From Carya illinoinensis (taxonomy: Eukaryota > Streptophyta > Magnoliopsida > Fagales > Juglandaceae): a stretch of 64,000 bases of DNA. The notes below the pieces were generated by a model. That model had not been told where the DNA came from, made no database searches, and saw nothing but the letters and a program-made list of their open reading frames with translations. A program made the translations under genes and the position numbers. Location of the stretch: positions 26,697,501-26,761,500 of the forward strand of contig NC_056760.1 in NCBI RefSeq assembly GCF_018687715.1, given 5' to 3'. Of the stretch, positions 58,365-64,000 are shown one piece after another (position 1 is the first letter of the stretch; the number at the start of each line of letters is the position of its first letter).

Positions 58365-60400
58365 AAGGCCTCATTCGCGTGTGGCTATGGAAGATTTTAA
58401 TGTTTGGATCCAAAATTGTGGCTTGATTGATATGCCTATGCAAGATAATAGCTTCTCTAAGTGCAATGGTTAGGAAGGCGTAGTAAGGAGCTAGGTGAAG
58501 TTGCATTGAAGCTTAATGGATCCAAACTATCTAATCCAGTATCCACAAGCGACTACTCGTTATCTCTTTGTCCGAACTCATAGCCACATCCAAGATCTCA
58601 AAGCATTGATTGCGAGATTGGAGGAATCACTCCAAACATATTTTAAAGAGGAAGTTGAGCAAGACCTTCTTGTATCTAAGTTGGAGATGGACACTTTGCT
58701 AGATGAGGAGAATTTAAGACTATCGCATATGGCAAAGGTGAACTAGTTGAAGGATGGAGATCAAAATTTTAACTTCTTCCATGTGGTCATTAACAACAAA
58801 AAGAATTTAAGCATTTCAAAAATGAGACTTCCGAGTGGAGAAATGATTCACTGTCTCGATGATATTCATCTAGGGGCAGTGAATTATTTTCAAGACTTCT
58901 TGCAAAAGGAGAGACAAGGTACACTGCCTAACTTAGAAAATCTTATTTTTCAGGTGGTTCAGGCAAAGGATAATCAAAAAATTATTGTTGTGCCATCGAT
59001 GGAGAAACTTAGAGAAGCAATTTGTAGTATCCCAAGGTCTAGTAGCCTAGGGCCAAACGGTTTTAGGTCTGACTTTTATACTGTCTGTTGGTCGATTATT
59101 AAGGATGATATGCTAAAAGCTATGTCAGAATTCTTTCAGGGTGAGCCTTACCACGAGCCTTTACATCCTCATATGTGGTGATGATTCCAAAGGTTGACAA
59201 ATCGACAGGTATTGATAAGTTCCATCCAATTTCTCTTTGTTCGGTCTTTTATAAAGCTTGTTCAAAGCTAATAGTCTCTTGCCTGAGTCTTTTGCTTCCA
59301 AAGATGATCTCCATGGAATAAGGTGCCTTCATTTCGGGTATGAGTATTTTCAAAAACATTAGTCTCACATGAGAAATGGTCCACTCGATTAATAGGAAAG
59401 TTGTTGGTGCCAATATTTTAGTCAAATTGATATAGCAAAAGCATATGATCGTGTGGATTGGGACTTCCTATTACATGTGTTGGCTTATTTTGGCTTTTCG
59501 TCACAGGTTTGTCGATTGATTGAAGCTTATATTTCTTCCCCATGGTATTCCATTGTAATATATGGCACGACAAGGAGTTTCTTTCAAGTGGAAAAAGGGC
59601 TCCATCAAGGAGACCCTTTATCCCCGTACCTCTTTATTATATTACAAGAATTTCTCTCTCATCTTATTAAACAAAGCAATTTAGAGAAAAGAATTGGTCA
59701 ATTTGTTCAACCCGCAATATGCCATTGGTTTCTCACCTCATGTATGCAGATGATGTGGTCATTTTTTCTAATGAAGCAAAGAAGTCTCTTCGAGGTCTTA
59801 TGTGAGTTCTCAATACTTATGAAGAGTGGTTAGGTCAACGAGTTAGCAAAGAAAAAACTACAATTTATTTCTCTAAACAGTTCACAGTTGGGAGGAAGAA
59901 AGTTGCTATGCAGTTGACAGGTTTTTTTAGAAGGCACCTTTCCATTTAAGTATCTTTGAGTTTCTATTGTTACTAGTCAATTAAAGGCCATAGATTTAGA
60001 TGAGATGGTGAATAAAATAAGGAAAAAAAATTGAAGGATGGAAAATGAGGCTTATATTTGTTGGGGGAAGACTCACTCTGTTGAAACATGTGTAATCAAG
60101 TATGCCTTCACATCTCCTTATCGTGGAGCAGGTTCCTAAGGTCACTATATATATGCTTAATAGACTGTTAAGTTCTTTCGTTTGGGGAGAGACTAATGGA
60201 AAAGTTAAGAAAAAGTGGATGACATGGAGTAAATTGTGTTCCTCGTTTGAGGAAGGTGGGATTGGGCTGAGAAAATTTGAAGATTTGCAAATGCCTTTCC
60301 ACTCGAAAGTTGCTTCGAAGCTTATGATAGAAGGTTCTCTGTGGGCGCAATTCTAGACAAAATATGTGGGAGATGGGCATTTATCCTTGGTGGCCCCTAA
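58365..60400 (+). pseudogene. LINE C ORF2, endonuclease end and reverse transcriptase
   Basis: EDFNVWIQNCGLIDMPMQDN, then HIQDLKALIARLEESLQTYF, DGDQNFNFFHVVINNKKN, MEKLREAICSIPRSSSLGPN with GFRSDFYTVCW, IAKAYDRVDWDFLLHVLAYF, LHQGDPLSPYLFIIL and MYADDVVIFSNE (YADD at 59742-59753). Best-preserved RT of the three LINEs, but still with multiple stops and shifts. Confidence 0.88.
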
Positions 60401-61289
60401 CAAAGTATCTTGGTTCTAGAAAATTGTACAAAAAAATGCATCCAGTGGTACTTGATCAGTCCAAATGATTGATAAAAGATGGGAGCGTATCCTTTTAGTT
60501 TGACAAGTGGGTGGATGATGGGTCGATCTGTAACCAGTTCCCAATATCTGCTAATCCAAATCTAAAAGTTATTTATTGCAAAATTGAAAGTGGATGGGAT
60601 ATTGATTTACTACAAAGTCTAGTGGGAGTGTATAAAGCTGAGGAGATCTTGTCATTTTTGGCAAGCCGAATAGAATGTAAGGATGGATGGTTCATTTTCA
60701 TCCAAGACCACCTGGGACTATGTGAGAATCTGAGCGCCATAAATGCAATGGTCCGAATGGGTGTGGCATAACTTTCTACCCTAGAAAGCCTCGATCATAA
60801 TGTGGAATGCATTACACGATTGTTTTAAGTGTTGATGATTGTATCCGAAGAGTGTGAATTCCTTTGGTCTCTAAATGCGAATGTTGTCAAGAAGGAGCTT
60901 ATGAGGACCTTAACCATGTCTTGTTTATAGGTGAGTTTGCTTGGGACATTTGGCGAATATATAAAAGGCATTTCAGAATTTCTTCTGTAAGGCACCTTGA
61001 TTAGAAAAACCATATCCAGTATTGGTTTCGAAGGGCTACATGCAACTCACAAAAAGGTATGTTAATTGGCATTCGTCCTATTATTGTGAGTTGGAGACTT
61101 TGGTCCAAACATTGTCTGGCTCGTATTGAGGGTTGGAGTGACTCGGTGGAAAAGGTCTTGATAGATATTAAGCTTTGGCTTTCGTTTATGACCAAAAGTA
61201 TGAGCAAGGTGGAGAGGTTGTCTAGATCTGATTGGTTAATATTTTGGAAACTCCATATCCCTATAGTGTTGCCAAGAGCCAAACGTATT
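60401..61289 (+). pseudogene. LINE C ORF2, zf-RVT region
   Basis: NQFPISANPNLKVIYCKIES and WDIDLLQSLVGVYKAEEILS belong to the connection region; VSKCECCQEGAYEDLNHVLF near 60870 has the CxxC and H of zf-RVT, followed by FAWDIW. One shift between. Confidence 0.72.
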
Positions 61290-61760
61290 AGAGTGTTGAA
61301 CTGGTTGAAACTGAGAGAGGGAAGGCTCAAGCTGAATTCAGACTGGCGTAGTTTTGGAAACCCAGGTTCCATTGGCGCTTGGGGTGATTCTGGACCACAT
61401 TGGAAGACTCATTTTTACCTACTCAGTTTCTTTGCCTCTAGGGTCAAATAACTATGCTGAACTCATTGGTGTTTTGGAAGGAATTAAACACTATAAGCAT
61501 ATAGGCTTTATGGAAGTGGATATAGAAATGGACTCTATGGTTTTGCTTAATTGGTTATGAAAAGGTAGATGTGGAGTCCGGTACTTGGAAGACTACTGGG
61601 ATGACACCTTGCATATCTTGAGCACTCTAAAATATTCTATCTGCCACACTTTAAGGGAAGGTAATGCTACAGCTGATTTCTTAGCTAAGTTGGTAGTGCA
61701 TGGTGTTAGTAATAATTGGAATAATGTGAATGACTTGCCACAAAAGCTTAGAGGATGGGT
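61290..61760 (+). pseudogene. LINE C ORF2, RNase H domain
   Basis: LKLNSDWRSFGNPGSIGAWG (catalytic DGS is DWRS), YAELIGVLEGIKHYKHIGFM, VDIEMDSMVLLNWL and, after shifts, HTLREGNATADFLAKLVV. The AEL, D and REGN..AD words identify the RVT_3 family. Confidence 0.78.
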
Positions 61761-61940
61761 TTAGTGGGATAAGCTTGGTCTCCCTCACTTGAGAGTTTCC
61801 TAATTGTGTATGGAATTTAGTAGTTTGGAAATAAGGTTATCTTATTGGAATGTCCTATAATCATGGTATTCCTTTACCAAAAGTGAGGGTTTTGTCAATA
61901 AAGCCTCCAGGTTCCATCCTCTAATTTTTTTTTTTTTTTT

Positions 61941-63662
61941 AAAATAGCTATTTATGGACACTTTGACCTCTTACTTCAAGGAAAGTGTCCTATGGATCCA
62001 TTACATAGATTATTTTGGGAATGAGATAAAAAGGTTTTTAGTCTTTTTTTTTTTTTTTTTTTTCCAAAATCAATATCATTGGGATAGGCATTGTTGTTCA
62101 TTCACCAAAAGTCCTTTCCACATAATGGGACTACAAAAGCCCAATTTATACTCTTGAGTAAGGTCACAATTCATGTTCAGGGGTTTTATTTGTAGCGTAT
62201 CAAGTTGTGAGTATTAGACTATATAATATAAGTGATAATGGACAAAAAATCAAATTTGGAAACATTGCCACCTCCAACCGCATGATTTTCTGCTGCTTTG
62301 TCCAACATGATTAATGCAATACATCTCTCTAGTAACTGTTGTACAATTTTTTAGTTCCTAAAATCTTGTCTTTCCATTACATTGCACAGTATCTATTTAT
62401 ACTGATCTCAAATACAAGGAAATGTGTAATTTTTCCAAAATATATCATGTTTATATAGATCAATCCAAACATGACCTGTTTAATTAAATAGGCTAGACCC
62501 TAAAATACAATAATTAGAGATACTTTTCTAGAGTGTGCAAATTCTGCATAATTCATTTGAAAAAAATGAAGCATATTATGAAAAAGTAGGTTTTTTTATG
62601 TGGACCATAAGTGTCTCAGTTATTCAAAAATAATGCATGAGATTTGTAAACCTTATAACTATACAAATCATTTTATTTTCTAAATCAAGATAAAATTAAA
62701 CATGTTGGACAAGTACCATAGACGACGCATCTCATGTCTATGAAATTTAAATAAAACCTTTGAAAACCTTAATCTCTCTTTGAAATAATATTTTATTTTT
62801 CTAAAAGATCTTATTGTCTAGACTCTAGATTCACCAAAGTAATTTACCATCTTCTTAATCTTCTTATTGTCTATGATATTTTTTAACAAGAGATGTCCAG
62901 AAATCAATATCTCCTACCTAACTAATAAAAATTATGATTATTAAAAAACAACTAAAAAAGATTATGATTATCAAACATACTAAAACCCTCCAAGTCCCAG
63001 ATTAATTTGTGAACTGGTATTGCAAGTGAAAAAAATATTTCATGCAATACACAAGCAAGTGAAAGGAAGAACAAATGAGAACAAAGGAAAACATGGAAAA
63101 AGAATTTGAAGGATGAATTGAAAATTTTCGCTATGGATAATGAAGCAAGTAACAACCCGACTTTCCAATCTAGCGAGAGGATTGTGTTGAGATACGTTAG
63201 ACACAAGAACTCAAGTCATGTGTCCTTATGAGTAATATGTTTTAGTATCAATGTGTGCTTAGCATCTTATTAGATTTAATAGTTGCAAAGGATTATGGTC
63301 ACAAAATTTCTAAAATATCAAAGAAAAATATACATAGACAAAGAAAAATGCAACCATGTCCAAAAATCAGATCCACCACCAATACACATCTAATGCTTTG
63401 GGAACCTACAACATGCCCAAATTAAAATAAGCATTTCCTTCATAAAAGTAAGTAGAAAGTTTCAAGGAAAGGAATAATTACTCTATACTTCAAGTTACCA
63501 TTACTCACAAGAGGAAATCTAGTTAGTGGATAATCCTCAAGATCTTCTATTCTTCTACCTCTTTGTGCTTTGCACTTATATGATTGATTTGGTAAAAACA
63601 ATTATCAGAAGAAATGTGAACATTTAAGTAAAATATAACATTATTCACCTAATCTGTGTAGC

Positions 63663-63666
<4 letters not shown>
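61941..63666. other. Intergenic, no gene seen
   Basis: AT-rich. A T-run near 62047-62063 and scattered TTTCCAAAAT words. The stretch at 62940-63206 has a short minus-strand frame with no domain. I see nothing to support a gene. Confidence 0.45.

Positions 63667-63702
<36 letters not shown>
63667..63702. repeat. (CT)n microsatellite
   Basis: Uninterrupted CT run of about 36 bp. It precedes GC-richer sequence to the right edge, as CT runs often do in plant 5'UTRs; that is suggestive only. Confidence 0.95.
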
Positions 63703-63705
<3 letters not shown>

Positions 63706-64000
63706 CCTTCGAAATCTTGACCCCACACCATAAACCCTCGTCGGAGGGGAGGCACCATCTCCTCCTTCTCAATTAAAACTTAGATTGTTTTCTAGTTTGC
63801 TTGTTCAGCCTATTGCTGGTTTTCTTTTCTATTTTTTCTTTTCTTTTAACTCTACATCAAACATGTCCAATCTATTGCTTTCAAGTCCACTGTGTTTGCC
63901 AGTCGCCGATCTTTAAAACCCTGGTGGAGGAGTAGCCAAACGATCATCGCATGATCCGCAGCTGCCACCAAAGTCGTGTCAATTTCCTACTTGCCAGCCC
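63703..64000. other. GC-richer right edge, possible start of a gene
   Basis: Composition changes to richer in C and G, with ATGTCC at about 63864 opening a short frame MSNLLLSSPLCLPVADL that stops at once. Too little sequence to decide; it may be the start of a gene or LTR outside the window. Confidence 0.25.

Larger units (their letters stand above)
54890..61940 (+). mobile_element. LINE C (L1-type), dead, with nested solo LTR
   Basis: ORF1, endonuclease, RT, zf-RVT and RNase H fragments follow in order. The 3' end is GTCAATAAAGCCTCCAGGTT followed by a T-run then AAAATAG, so the tail is not a plain A-tail. Solo LTR 56829-58364 interrupts the endonuclease. No target duplication was resolved. 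Confidence 0.78.

Noticed and set aside
62952..63206. 84-codon minus-strand frame near the right edge
   Set aside because: Hydrophobic AT-rich translation with no recognisable domain; likely random.

Overview
The window is plant nuclear DNA: a GT-AG intron-rich gene, L1-type LINEs with DUF4283-like ORF1s, Ty3/gypsy LTR elements primed by initiator tRNA-Met, a TRIM, and many AT-rich MITEs. The MITE ends (GTTTGGAT next to GAGATGAGAT) remind me of woody Fagales genomes such as the walnut/hickory group, but that placement is a weak inference.

Only one intact host gene was found: a 17-exon alpha-L-arabinofuranosidase (glycoside hydrolase family 51, ASD1 type) on the minus strand at 4430-14344. 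All splice phases join to give 675 codons plus stop, with a signal peptide and both catalytic glutamates. A small TRIM retrotransposon sits in intron 6, with its target-site duplication starting at base +4 of the splice donor.

Layout: 1-2648 is the 5' end of a minus-strand gypsy element (start of gag, primer site, 2.26-kb LTR) running off the left edge. 2649-4429 is intergenic with a MITE. 4430-14600 is the hydrolase gene and its promoter. 14600-23340 is AT-rich intergenic DNA with several MITEs, a dead LINE fragment, and a 1.19-kb tandem duplication joined by 25 Gs. 23340-35168 is LINE A, interrupted by a solo LTR and a young, internally deleted gypsy element (gypsy A, 26352-31300). 35169-40720 is LINE B. 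About 41500-54015 is a decayed gypsy element (gypsy B) whose 5' LTR carries a 4.2-kb solo LTR. About 54890-61940 is LINE C with another solo LTR. 61940-64000 is intergenic with a CT microsatellite.

The three LINEs and the two gypsy elements from 23 to 62 kb all lie on the plus strand and are mostly dead. Nesting order can be read from target-site duplications: AATGA for gypsy A, AAGGC and a C-run for two related solo LTRs, AGGCA for the 4.2-kb solo LTR. I found no clear new biological system. The most notable items are the TRIM at the splice donor, the recent gypsy A insertion with a patchwork pol ORF, the solo LTR beside a TATA box, and a tandem duplication that may be an assembly artefact.
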